Of a DNA stretch of 64,000 bases, positions 55,095 through 62,221 are shown in pieces (positions within the stretch are counted from its first letter, which is position 1; the number at the start of each line of letters is the position of its first letter). The stretch is taken from NCBI GenBank assembly GCA_900547555.1, contig URHG01000005.1:1-64000 (forward strand), given 5' to 3'. The position numbers and the translations under genes were made by a program. This DNA comes from an uncultured Porphyromonadaceae bacterium (lineage in GTDB: Bacteria > Bacteroidota > Bacteroidia > Bacteroidales > UBA11471). The notes under the pieces were generated by a model. That model saw only the letters and a list, made by a program, of their open reading frames with translations, had not been told where the DNA came from and did no database searches.

Positions 55095-55961
55095 CTACTC
55101 CAAAGTGGTCAACACCGGATTGCGCAAATAATCATACACGCGTTTCACCTCGTCGGGTTTGTTTACATCAAGCATCGAAGGGCAACCTTTATCGAGTGTT
55201 GCAATCTGTACCATGTCGACGGTATCAAGACAAAAGTCCCAAATATCATAATTTTCTTTCATTCGCTCTTTATGAACCGACTTGGGAATCACAATCACAC
55301 CTCGTTGTATATTCCAGCGCAAAATAACTTGGGGGACTGTCTTGGCATATTTCCCAGCGATCTGTTGCAAAACCGGCTCAGCAAACATTCCTTTCAACCC
55401 TTCTGCCAAAGGAGCCCACCCCTCGGGCTGGACACCCAGTTCTTGCATTACACCCAACTGTTCTTCCCGTTGAAAATGAGGGTGTAATTCAATTTGGTCT
55501 ACCATAGGCCGAATATCGGTATTATAACACAAATCCATCAGCCTCGCCGAATCAAAATTGCAAACACCGATGGCCCGGACATCACCACGAGCGTAAAGTT
55601 CCTCCATAGCCCGCCATGAACCATAATAATCACCAAAAGGCATGTGTATGAGATAAAGGTCGATATAATCGGTCTGCAATTTTTCCCGACTGCGTTCAAA
55701 TGATTCCAAAGTATTCTCATATCCCATTTCTTGTATATAAGCCTTTGTCGTGATAAAAAACTCTTCCCTCTTTATCCCACTATGCCCGACGGCACGCCCC
55801 ACAGCTTCCTCATTCTTATAAGAACTGGCTGTATCTATAAGCCGACAACCCGTTTCTATCGCATCGAGCGTTACCTGCTCACAATCAGCTTCGGGTATTT
55901 GAAATACACCGAATCCGACCATCGGCATACGTACTCCGTTTTTCAATATCTTATATTCCAT
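55095..55961 (-). CDS. Aldo/keto reductase
   Basis: A 288-aa NADPH-dependent reductase of the AKR5/2,5-diketo-gluconate reductase type. It shows the N-terminal LKNGVRMPMVGFGVFQI, the catalytic Asp in RLIDTASSYKNEEAVG near 48, the catalytic Lys in ITTKAYIQ and His in YLIHMPFGDY, and the C-terminal VIPKSVHKERMKEN NADP-binding block. The physiological substrate is unknown. An upstream start at 56015 is possible. A hexapeptide acetyltransferase lies 7 bases upstream, so the two share a transcript. Confidence 0.9.
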   Translation of the reverse strand: MEYKILKNGVRMPMVGFGVFQIPEADCEQVTLDAIETGCRLIDTASSYKNEEAVGRAVGHSGIKREEFFITTKAYIQEMGYENTLESFERSREKLQTDYIDLYLIHMPFGDYYGSWRAMEELYARGDVRAIGVCNFDSARLMDLCYNTDIRPMVDQIELHPHFQREEQLGVMQELGVQPEGWAPLAEGLKGMFAEPVLQQIAGKYAKTVPQVILRWNIQRGVIVIPKSVHKERMKENYDIWDFCLDTVDMVQIATLDKGCPSMLDVNKPDEVKRVYDYLRNPVLTTLE

Positions 55962-55968
55962 GATTTCT

Positions 55969-56541
55969 CTATTTATTGGGATAGATACTCCTGATGACTT
56001 TTGCCGGAACACCACCTACTATCGTATTTTCGGGAACATCTTTTGTAACAACGGCTCCTGCCGCAACAACTGCGTTCCGCCCGATTGTTACCCCTGCCAA
56101 CACTGTAACATGTGCACCGATCCATACACCCTTTTCAATCCGTATAGGAGCATGATATAAATTCTGACGATCGGAAGGTTCAAAACCATGATTCAAAGTC
56201 GCCAGCACAACATTATGACCTATCAGACAATCATCTTCTATGTAGATTCCACCCTGGTCTTGAAACTGACAAGCGGCATTGATAAAAACATTTTTACCGA
56301 TATGTATATTTTTACCGAAATCGGTATAAAACGGAGGAAACAATCGAAAGCTCTTATCGACCGGCCGTCCGATAATTTGCGAGAACAATTCACAAATTTC
56401 TTCGGGTGTATGATAATGTCCATTAAGTTCGAACAATATACGACGGGAAAGATCGCTTTGTTCGCGCATAAACTCAATCATCTCCTCTCCAACCAACGGC
56501 TCACCACGAGCTATTTTTTTCTGAAACAAATCTACTGTCAT
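55969..56541 (-). CDS. Hexapeptide-repeat acetyltransferase (maltose/galactoside acetyltransferase-like)
   Basis: A 190-aa left-handed beta-helix acetyltransferase. An N-terminal helical region is followed by hexapeptide repeats ([35 protein letters not shown]) with the catalytic histidine in LNHG. It ends with [16 protein letters not shown] and [11 protein letters not shown] repeats. It matches the Maa/LacA/NodL group; acceptor unknown. The frame extends to 56742, but the ATG at 56541 is preferred because it follows a -7 box. Confidence 0.88.
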   Translation of the reverse strand: MTVDLFQKKIARGEPLVGEEMIEFMREQSDLSRRILFELNGHYHTPEEICELFSQIIGRPVDKSFRLFPPFYTDFGKNIHIGKNVFINAACQFQDQGGIYIEDDCLIGHNVVLATLNHGFEPSDRQNLYHAPIRIEKGVWIGAHVTVLAGVTIGRNAVVAAGAVVTKDVPENTIVGGVPAKVIRSIYPNK

Positions 56542-56564
56542 AAAATTTTGATTATTAAAACACA

Positions 56565-56599
56565 CAAATTTAGCCAAAACATAGCGAATCATAGCCAAA
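56565..56599 (-). promoter_or_regulatory. Promoter of the acetyltransferase/AKR operon
   Basis: Minus-strand TTTG (56596-56599) and TAAATTTG (56565-56572), spaced 23 bases, about 24 bases before the start. The rest of the 320-base gap to 56862 holds the XRE promoter and no gene. Confidence 0.5.
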
Positions 56600-56783
56600 A
56601 GAAATAAAAAAGAATCAAAAACACACGCATATACTCCAAATAATAAATATACTGACAACCAATCCCATGCAACCGGTATTTTCGGTTTTATCACCGTACT
56701 TACCTGCATTATTCCTTTGATTTCCTCTTTATCGAAAGCCATTACAACCAGCTTACTTTATTCACATTCTCACTTTTATTTTT

Positions 56784-56791
56784 TATCTTTG
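56784..56791 (+). promoter_or_regulatory. -7 box for the XRE-cupin operon
   Basis: TATCTTTG, 70 bases before the start codon, with a weak TTTA partner 23 bases upstream. Confidence 0.5.
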
Positions 56792-56861
56792 CAATTAATA
56801 AACATCTACAATCGGGCAACAGATAACCTCGTCCCGACAATATACGACAAAAATACTGTCT

Positions 56862-57416
56862 ATGAACGAACAAATCAAACAAATCGCCACCCGGTTGAAA
56901 GGGTTGAGAGAAGTCCTCGACTTGACGACCGCCGATGTCGCCGCCGTGTGCGGAATCGAACCTCGGGAGTATGAGCTCCTGGAATCGGGCAATATAGATA
57001 TTCCCGTAAGTATCTTACACCAAATCGGAGCCCACTACGAAATAGATCTTACGGCACTGATGTTTGGCGAGGAGCCCCGTATGAACAGTTATTTTCTCAC
57101 CCGCAAAGGGAAAGGAGCCAGCGTACAGAGAACCAAAGCGTACAAATATCAATCGCTCGCAGCCGGTTTTATGAACCGTAAAGCCGACCCTTTCATCGTT
57201 ACCGTCGAACCCAAAGATGAAGAAACGCCCATCTATCTCAATACCCACCCCGGCCAAGAGTTCAACTACATACTCGAAGGGCGTATGACCCTGCAAATCG
57301 GCGACAAACAACTGACCCTGAATGAAGGAGACAGCCTTTATTTCGATGCCAACCGTCCGCACGGCATGAAAGCCCTCGACGGAAAACGGGTACAATTCCT
57401 CGCTATCATATTTTAA
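56862..57416 (+). CDS. XRE-family regulator with cupin domain
   Basis: A 184-aa protein. Residues 5-65 form an HTH of the Cro/CI type ([21 protein letters not shown]), followed by a C-terminal cupin at ~110-184 ([21 protein letters not shown] and [13 protein letters not shown]), which binds a small ligand. Proteins of this build regulate the adjacent gene; the following acyl-CoA synthetase starts 17 bases later and is the likely target and partner. Ligand unknown. Confidence 0.9.
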   Translation: MNEQIKQIATRLKGLREVLDLTTADVAAVCGIEPREYELLESGNIDIPVSILHQIGAHYEIDLTALMFGEEPRMNSYFLTRKGKGASVQRTKAYKYQSLAAGFMNRKADPFIVTVEPKDEETPIYLNTHPGQEFNYILEGRMTLQIGDKQLTLNEGDSLYFDANRPHGMKALDGKRVQFLAIIF

Positions 57417-57433
57417 ATATCAGCCCCGATACT

Positions 57434-59089
57434 ATGTTAGAGAAATTTCTAAAACAGACGAAATTCTCCTCCCAAGAAGATTTCATCAAAAACTTCTGTA
57501 TAAATGTACCCGAAAATTTCAACTTCGGATACGATGTCGTAGACGAATGGGCCCGCATCGCCCCGGAGAAAAAAGCGCTTTGCTGGACCAATGAACAAGA
57601 CCACCATATCGATTTCACGTTTGCCGACATCAAACGAGAGAGCGATAAGACCGCCGCTTTTTTCCTCTCATTGGGAATAAAACGGGGCGACATGGTCATG
57701 CTCATACTCAAACGCCGTTACGAATTCTGGTTCTCGATCATCGCCCTGCATAAAATCGGCGCGGTATGTATCCCGGCAACCCATCTGCTTACCGAGAAAG
57801 ACATCATATACCGTTGCAACGCCGCCGATATAAAGATGATCGTCGCGGTCGGTGAAGAACCCGTCATCGGTCATATCGATCGTTCGGTAGCCGACTCACC
57901 CACACTGAAACACCGCGTATCGGTCGGCCCCGAAGTACCCGAAGGCTGGCTCGATTTCCACGCAGGCATTGAAGCCGCTGCACCGTTCGAGCGTCCGGCA
58001 CTGGCCAATACCAACGATGATACGTCGCTGCTTTATTTCACATCCGGCACGACAGGCAACCCCAAAATGGTCGCCCATGACTTTACCTATCCGCTGGGAC
58101 ACATCGTTACCGGCTCGTACTGGCACAACCTCAATGAGGAAAGCCTGCACCTCACCCTTGCCGACACCGGTTGGGGGAAAGCCGTATGGGGAAAACTCTA
58201 CGGCCAGTGGATAGCCGGCGCCAATGTTTTTGTCTACGACTTCGACAAATTCGTTCCGGCCCACGTCCTCGACATGATCGAGAAATACCATATCACTTCG
58301 TTCTGTGCGCCTCCTACGGTATTCCGGTTCCTGATACGCGAAGACATATCCAAATACGACATCTCGTCGTTGCGTTATTGCACGATAGCCGGAGAAGCCC
58401 TCAACCCGAAAGTATTCGAGGAGTTCTACCGCATCACGGGAATCAAACTCATGGAAGGATTCGGACAAACCGAAACCACCCTCACCATAGCCACTTATCC
58501 CTGGATAGAACCCAAACCGGGATCGATGGGCGTACCCAACCCGCAATACGACGTCGACCTGCTTACCCCCGACGGCCGGTCGGCCGAAGACGGTGAACAA
58601 GGGCAAATCGTTATCCGCACCGACAAAGGGAAACCGACAGGTCTTTTCAAGGAATATTACCGCGACGAAGCGAAAACTCACGAAGCCTACCATGACAATA
58701 TCTACTACACGGGCGACGTTGCTTGGCGCGACGAAGACGGTTATTATTGGTTTGTAGGCCGTGCCGACGATGTTATCAAATCGTCGGGCTACCGCATCGG
58801 ACCGTTTGAAGTAGAGAGCGCTCTGATGACCCACCCCGCCGTAGTGGAATGCGCCATTACCGGTGTTCCCGACGAAATTCGCGGGCAGGTGGTGAAAGCG
58901 ACAATCGTTCTATCGAAAGAGTATAAAGATCGTGCGGGAGAAGCTCTCGTAAAGGAGATACAAGATCACGTAAAACATGTAACCGCCCCCTACAAATACC
59001 CCCGTATCGTAGAATTCGTAGATGAATTGCCCAAAACCATCAGCGGGAAAATACGCCGGGTAGAAATACGCGAAAAATCGAACAAATAA
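57434..59089 (+). CDS. AMP-binding acyl-CoA synthetase/ligase
   Basis: A 551-aa adenylate-forming enzyme activating an organic acid to its CoA thioester. Core motifs are [16 protein letters not shown] near 197, GFGQTETTL near 342, the [32 protein letters not shown] block near 415-446, and the C-terminal lysine in [12 protein letters not shown] near 533. It resembles medium-chain acyl-CoA synthetases (AcsM-like). The exact acid is not evident. It lies 17 bases after the XRE-cupin regulator, so the pair is one operon. proB follows after 13 bases. Confidence 0.9.
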   Translation: MLEKFLKQTKFSSQEDFIKNFCINVPENFNFGYDVVDEWARIAPEKKALCWTNEQDHHIDFTFADIKRESDKTAAFFLSLGIKRGDMVMLILKRRYEFWFSIIALHKIGAVCIPATHLLTEKDIIYRCNAADIKMIVAVGEEPVIGHIDRSVADSPTLKHRVSVGPEVPEGWLDFHAGIEAAAPFERPALANTNDDTSLLYFTSGTTGNPKMVAHDFTYPLGHIVTGSYWHNLNEESLHLTLADTGWGKAVWGKLYGQWIAGANVFVYDFDKFVPAHVLDMIEKYHITSFCAPPTVFRFLIREDISKYDISSLRYCTIAGEALNPKVFEEFYRITGIKLMEGFGQTETTLTIATYPWIEPKPGSMGVPNPQYDVDLLTPDGRSAEDGEQGQIVIRTDKGKPTGLFKEYYRDEAKTHEAYHDNIYYTGDVAWRDEDGYYWFVGRADDVIKSSGYRIGPFEVESALMTHPAVVECAITGVPDEIRGQVVKATIVLSKEYKDRAGEALVKEIQDHVKHVTAPYKYPRIVEFVDELPKTISGKIRRVEIREKSNK

Positions 59090-59102
59090 CTTTTCTTTTC
59101 CC

Positions 59103-60209
59103 ATGCCCTGTTACAAACGTATCACCGTAAAAATAGGCAGTAACGTCCTCACCCGTCCCGACGGGACACTCGACGTAACCCGTATCTCGGCGCTGGTCGA
59201 CCAAATCGCAGACCTGCGCCGTCGAAACATCGAAGTCATTCTGGTTTCTTCGGGTGCAGTGGCATCGGGTCGCAGCGAATTGGGTATCGAACACAACAGA
59301 CGGCTCGACGCCGTGTCGGCACGTCAGCTTTTTTCGGCCGTAGGGCAAGCCAAACTGATCAACCGATACTACGAACTGTTCAGGGAACACGGCATCGCCT
59401 GCGGACAAGTCCTCACGATGAAAGAAAATTTCGCCACCCGCCGCCACTATCTCAACCAGAAGCATTGTATGGAGGTTATGCTCGAAAACGGGGTCATACC
59501 CATCGTCAACGAAAACGATACCGTATCGGTAACGGAACTGATGTTTACCGACAACGACGAACTCTCGGGCATGATCGCTACCATGATGGGAGCTGAAGCC
59601 TTGATTATCCTCAGCAACATCGACGGGATATATGACGGAAATCCCAACGATCCCGACAGCCGTATCATCACCGAAATATCGGCCGAAAGCCGTACCGAGC
59701 TTTCGAAATACATACAGTCGGGAAAATCGTCGTTCGGACGTGGAGGTATGCTCACAAAATGCAACATAGCCCGCAAGGTAGCCCAAGAGGGTATAGAAGT
59801 AATCATTGCCAACGGCAAACGAGACAACATACTCACCGACTTGCTCTGCAACGAAAAAAACGTATGTTGTACCCGTTTTCTTCCGGCGAAAAGAGCGACA
59901 TCGAGCGTCAAGAAATGGATTGCGCACTCCGAAGGTTTTGCCAAAGGCGAACTGCATATCAATGCCGGAGCCGCCGAAAAGTTATGTTCGCACCATGCCG
60001 TGAGCCTGTTGCCCATAGGTGTAACCGATGTCAAAGGCGACTTCGAGAAAGACGACATCGTGCGCATCTGTACGGCCGACGGTCGGACAATAGGCGTAGG
60101 ACGCATCAGTTGCGACAGTGAAAAGGCCCGCACGCTCATCGGTAAACAAGGCGCCAAACCGCTCATACATTACGATTATCTTTACCTCGATCGGGAACCG
60201 GTTGCATAA
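59103..60209 (+). CDS. proB: Glutamate 5-kinase with PUA domain
   Basis: First enzyme of proline synthesis, phosphorylating glutamate to gamma-glutamyl phosphate. The 368-aa protein has the amino-acid kinase fold with TVKIGSNVLTRPDG near residue 8-21, VSSGAVASGRSELG near 49, NENDTVSV near 140 and GRGGMLTK near 211, then a PUA domain (~290-368) of unknown function in this enzyme. proA is not adjacent; it may lie beyond the prophage. It ends just before a terminator and the prophage insertion. Confidence 0.95.
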   Translation: MPCYKRITVKIGSNVLTRPDGTLDVTRISALVDQIADLRRRNIEVILVSSGAVASGRSELGIEHNRRLDAVSARQLFSAVGQAKLINRYYELFREHGIACGQVLTMKENFATRRHYLNQKHCMEVMLENGVIPIVNENDTVSVTELMFTDNDELSGMIATMMGAEALIILSNIDGIYDGNPNDPDSRIITEISAESRTELSKYIQSGKSSFGRGGMLTKCNIARKVAQEGIEVIIANGKRDNILTDLLCNEKNVCCTRFLPAKRATSSVKKWIAHSEGFAKGELHINAGAAEKLCSHHAVSLLPIGVTDVKGDFEKDDIVRICTADGRTIGVGRISCDSEKARTLIGKQGAKPLIHYDYLYLDREPVA

Positions 60210-60239
60210 ATTTTCTTTCCTTTACTGACAAGAAAAAAC

Positions 60240-60265
60240 GAAAGGCCGTCATTCGACGGCCTTTC
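60240..60265. terminator. Terminator after proB
   Basis: GAAAGGCCGTC / GACGGCCTTTC perfect 11-bp stem with a 4-base loop. It sits between proB and the truncated convergent gene, so it may serve both. Confidence 0.8.
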
Positions 60266-60304
60266 TCAAAAAACATTAATTAGGAGGATAAGATTGAGTA
60301 ATAA

Positions 60305-60387
60305 TCAAACTTTTTTCACCGCCGTTCTACGAGCAGTCGGCTTAGAGGGTTGCGCAGCTGCTTTGGGAGCAACTACGGGGGGATAAA
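60305..60387 (-). pseudogene. 3' end of a basic histone-like protein gene, cut by the prophage
   Basis: The minus strand reads VAPKAAAQPSKPTARR then TAVKKV and a stop, a Lys/Arg/Ala/Pro-rich tail as found in HU- or H1-like bacterial proteins. No start exists upstream: the frame runs into the prophage end at about 60388. The rest of the gene is predicted on the far side of the prophage, outside this window. The family assignment rests on composition only. If the tail is dispensable, or a start is made within the phage, it could still be functional. Confidence 0.55.
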
Positions 60388-60721
60388 TGAAATGCACATA
60401 AATAAGTTGTGGATATCTGTTGTTAATTTATTGTTTATTAGTCTGTTATTTGTATTTGTTCAATAGGGGCAAAAAAAATGAAATGTACAATTTGCTATAA
60501 TTTCGGTATAATTTTGAGGCCGTCAAATGGTTGAGTTTATAATTTGGATATAATTCTGTGGGCGTAAATCATGCGATTACGCCCTTTCTTGTGCTTATTC
60601 ATGCTTTAAAGGCTGTATTTCGGCGTTTTATGAGAGATATAATAATTCTCTCCTGCCAAATAAAACCTGTTTTAATCTCTATTCTACCCCAAATATATCT
60701 TCAAAAAATTGTACATTTCAT
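60387..60721. repeat. Three copies of ATGAAATG(C/T)ACA near the prophage left end
   Basis: Copies at 60387-60398 (ATGAAATGCACA), 60478-60489 (ATGAAATGTACA) and inverted 60710-60721. The first lies right at the proposed end. The arrangement is like the L1-L3 transposase sites of Mu; their function here is inferred from position. Confidence 0.7.
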
Positions 60722-60951
60722 TTTGCAGAAAAAATATCAAAAATACGCAACAGAGGGACACACGGGGGGACATTACAAGGGACAAAATAGATAGATAAAC
60801 ACCCCTATAAGGACAAAAACGGTATCAAAAAAGCCGCATTTTAAGCGATAAGACCCCCTATAATACCGAAAATAAATGAGGTTTTAGATGCATGTATTTA
60901 CTATATATTCCTTATTATCAATTATTTGTGGTAAAATACATAATAGATACA

Positions 60952-61584
60952 TCAAAAAAATTTCTTTACACACCCAAGAACCTGCCAAACACCACGTATG
61001 ATAGCCTTGGGTATTTCTTGATTATCATAATCTTTATTGATGGGTTCGAGAATAATATTTTCTGGATTTGATGCTTTACGTATACGTTTGACCGTTCTCC
61101 ACTCATCTGTCATAATTCCATAAACTTCACCATACAACAAATATGTTTGCCAATCTTTTATTTGTCGTAAAGCTATAATATCCCCATTACTGATAAGTGG
61201 TTCCATAGAGTGTCCTGTAATATTTGCCCAATTATCCGCTTTGTTATATTGGGGTAAATTAATATACCCCGCAGGTACATACGTTTGATCGTTTACAATG
61301 AGATCAAAACCTCCGCAAAAATCTACATCATAATAAGGAACACCTATCGGTTCAATAGCCTGATCTACCTGTAATTTTAAATCAAAAGTGTTTATACCAA
61401 AGGTCTCGATAAACTTATCAAGAAATTTGTCAGAAAGTCCTCTACTCCCATTAAGTATATTGTTAAATTGTTGAGGAGATATATCTAATCTCCTTGAAAT
61501 CTCTGATTTACTAATTCCTTGCTGACCAAGCAATGCAACTTGATTTGTAAACCACTTATCCTTCAATGCAGATATTTTATCCAT
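60952..61584 (-). CDS. Prophage S24-family repressor (CI/LexA-like)
   Basis: A 210-aa repressor. The N-terminal HTH at ~16-60 (SKSEISRRLDISPQQFNNILNG) is followed by an S24 peptidase domain with ITGHSMEPLISNGDIIAL, where the serine of GHSMEP and the later lysine in TVKRI are intact. It should self-cleave on a RecA-type signal, unlike the degenerate regulator at 9.3 kb. It is transcribed away from the early promoter it probably controls and overlaps no other gene. Role as prophage maintenance repressor follows from family and place. Confidence 0.9.
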   Translation of the reverse strand: MDKISALKDKWFTNQVALLGQQGISKSEISRRLDISPQQFNNILNGSRGLSDKFLDKFIETFGINTFDLKLQVDQAIEPIGVPYYDVDFCGGFDLIVNDQTYVPAGYINLPQYNKADNWANITGHSMEPLISNGDIIALRQIKDWQTYLLYGEVYGIMTDEWRTVKRIRKASNPENIILEPINKDYDNQEIPKAIIRGVWQVLGCVKKFF

Positions 61585-61585
61585 G

Positions 61586-61604
61586 ATAAATCAAAAAGAT
61601 GTAA
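61586..61604. promoter_or_regulatory. Second, imperfect operator beside the repressor start
   Basis: ATAAATC-AAAAA-GATGTAA at 61586-61604 keeps the left arm and the 5-base spacer of the perfect dyad about 32 bases away, and lies immediately upstream of the repressor start codon. It may autoregulate the repressor. Confidence 0.4.
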
Positions 61605-61610
61605 AAATAT

Positions 61611-61641
61611 TTTGTATATAAATCGTTTTGATTTATATTTG
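61611..61641 (+). promoter_or_regulatory. Prophage early promoter
   Basis: TTTG at 61611-61614, 19 bases, TATATTTG at 61634-61641, a full consensus match, driving the early protein and transposase. Confidence 0.75.
61616..61638. promoter_or_regulatory. Operator dyad over the early promoter
   Basis: Perfect 9-bp inverted repeat ATATAAATC / GATTTATAT with a 5-base spacer (GTTTT). It fills the space between the -33 and -7 boxes and overlaps the -7 box. A repressor bound here would block early transcription; binding by the adjacent S24 repressor is inferred. Confidence 0.65.
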
Positions 61642-61703
61642 CAAAGTGGTTTCAATGTAACCACAAAGCAAAGATAAGAAAATAACGGAAAAGAGAATAA
61701 TGT

Positions 61704-62150
61704 ATGAAAAAACAAATCCTATTGCCGGTTTCAGAGCTTCGTGAAATACGTGAGAAATTCAAGGTAGGGCGCAATGACTTGCGGCGAGCCCTCAACTACG
61801 AGCGCAACAGCGACCGGGCAAGAATGCTCCGTGCCGCCGCATTGGAGCGTGGCGGGTTGATTTATACGGGGGAACGCCACCCTGATGGATATATGCCCAA
61901 AGGGGTTATGACGGAATATAATCATGGAAAAGGAATTATGCGGCAGCGGTTCGGCCAAAGGGTAATGTTGGAAGTGAGCCGCCACACGAACATGGCCAAA
62001 ATCATCATCGACGGGAAAGTCCTTGCCTCTTTTGACGACATGACACTCGACTCGTGGGGAGACGTACTTTATTCCTTACAGAAGATTTACAACCAATTAA
62101 TACAACAGTCCATAATCGCTAACAAATTGGATTTGACAACGCAAAGATAG
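61704..62150 (+). CDS. Small early prophage protein, possible DNA-binding
   Basis: A 148-aa protein I do not recognise by name. Its first ~45 residues have a helical, basic pattern (VSELREIREKFKVGRNDLRRAL) that could be an HTH, and a later block reads KIIIDGKVLASFDDMTLDSWGDVL. Position between the divergent repressor and the transposase equals that of Ner in phage Mu, which also represses early transcription. That parallel is positional only. It starts 62 bases after the early promoter. Confidence 0.55.
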   Translation: MKKQILLPVSELREIREKFKVGRNDLRRALNYERNSDRARMLRAAALERGGLIYTGERHPDGYMPKGVMTEYNHGKGIMRQRFGQRVMLEVSRHTNMAKIIIDGKVLASFDDMTLDSWGDVLYSLQKIYNQLIQQSIIANKLDLTTQR

Positions 62151-62221
62151 CGGTTCTTCCCGTGAACGCGAGGGTGTTATCCGGAGCAATACCGGCACGG
62201 GAGCAAGATAAAGACAGTATC

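Larger units (their letters stand above)
60266..60951. other. Non-coding left end of the prophage with the gene junction
   Basis: This 686-base stretch includes the truncated basic gene (60305-60387), three 12-base end repeats (60387-60398, 60478-60489 and inverted 60710-60721) and A+T-rich sequence up to the repressor stop. The only open frame of note, 60558-60794, overlaps a repeat and is not convincing. Confidence 0.6.

Noticed and set aside
60558..60794. 78-aa plus-strand frame in the prophage end
   Set aside because: Overlaps an end repeat, has no promoter or known motif, and lies in A+T-rich terminal sequence.
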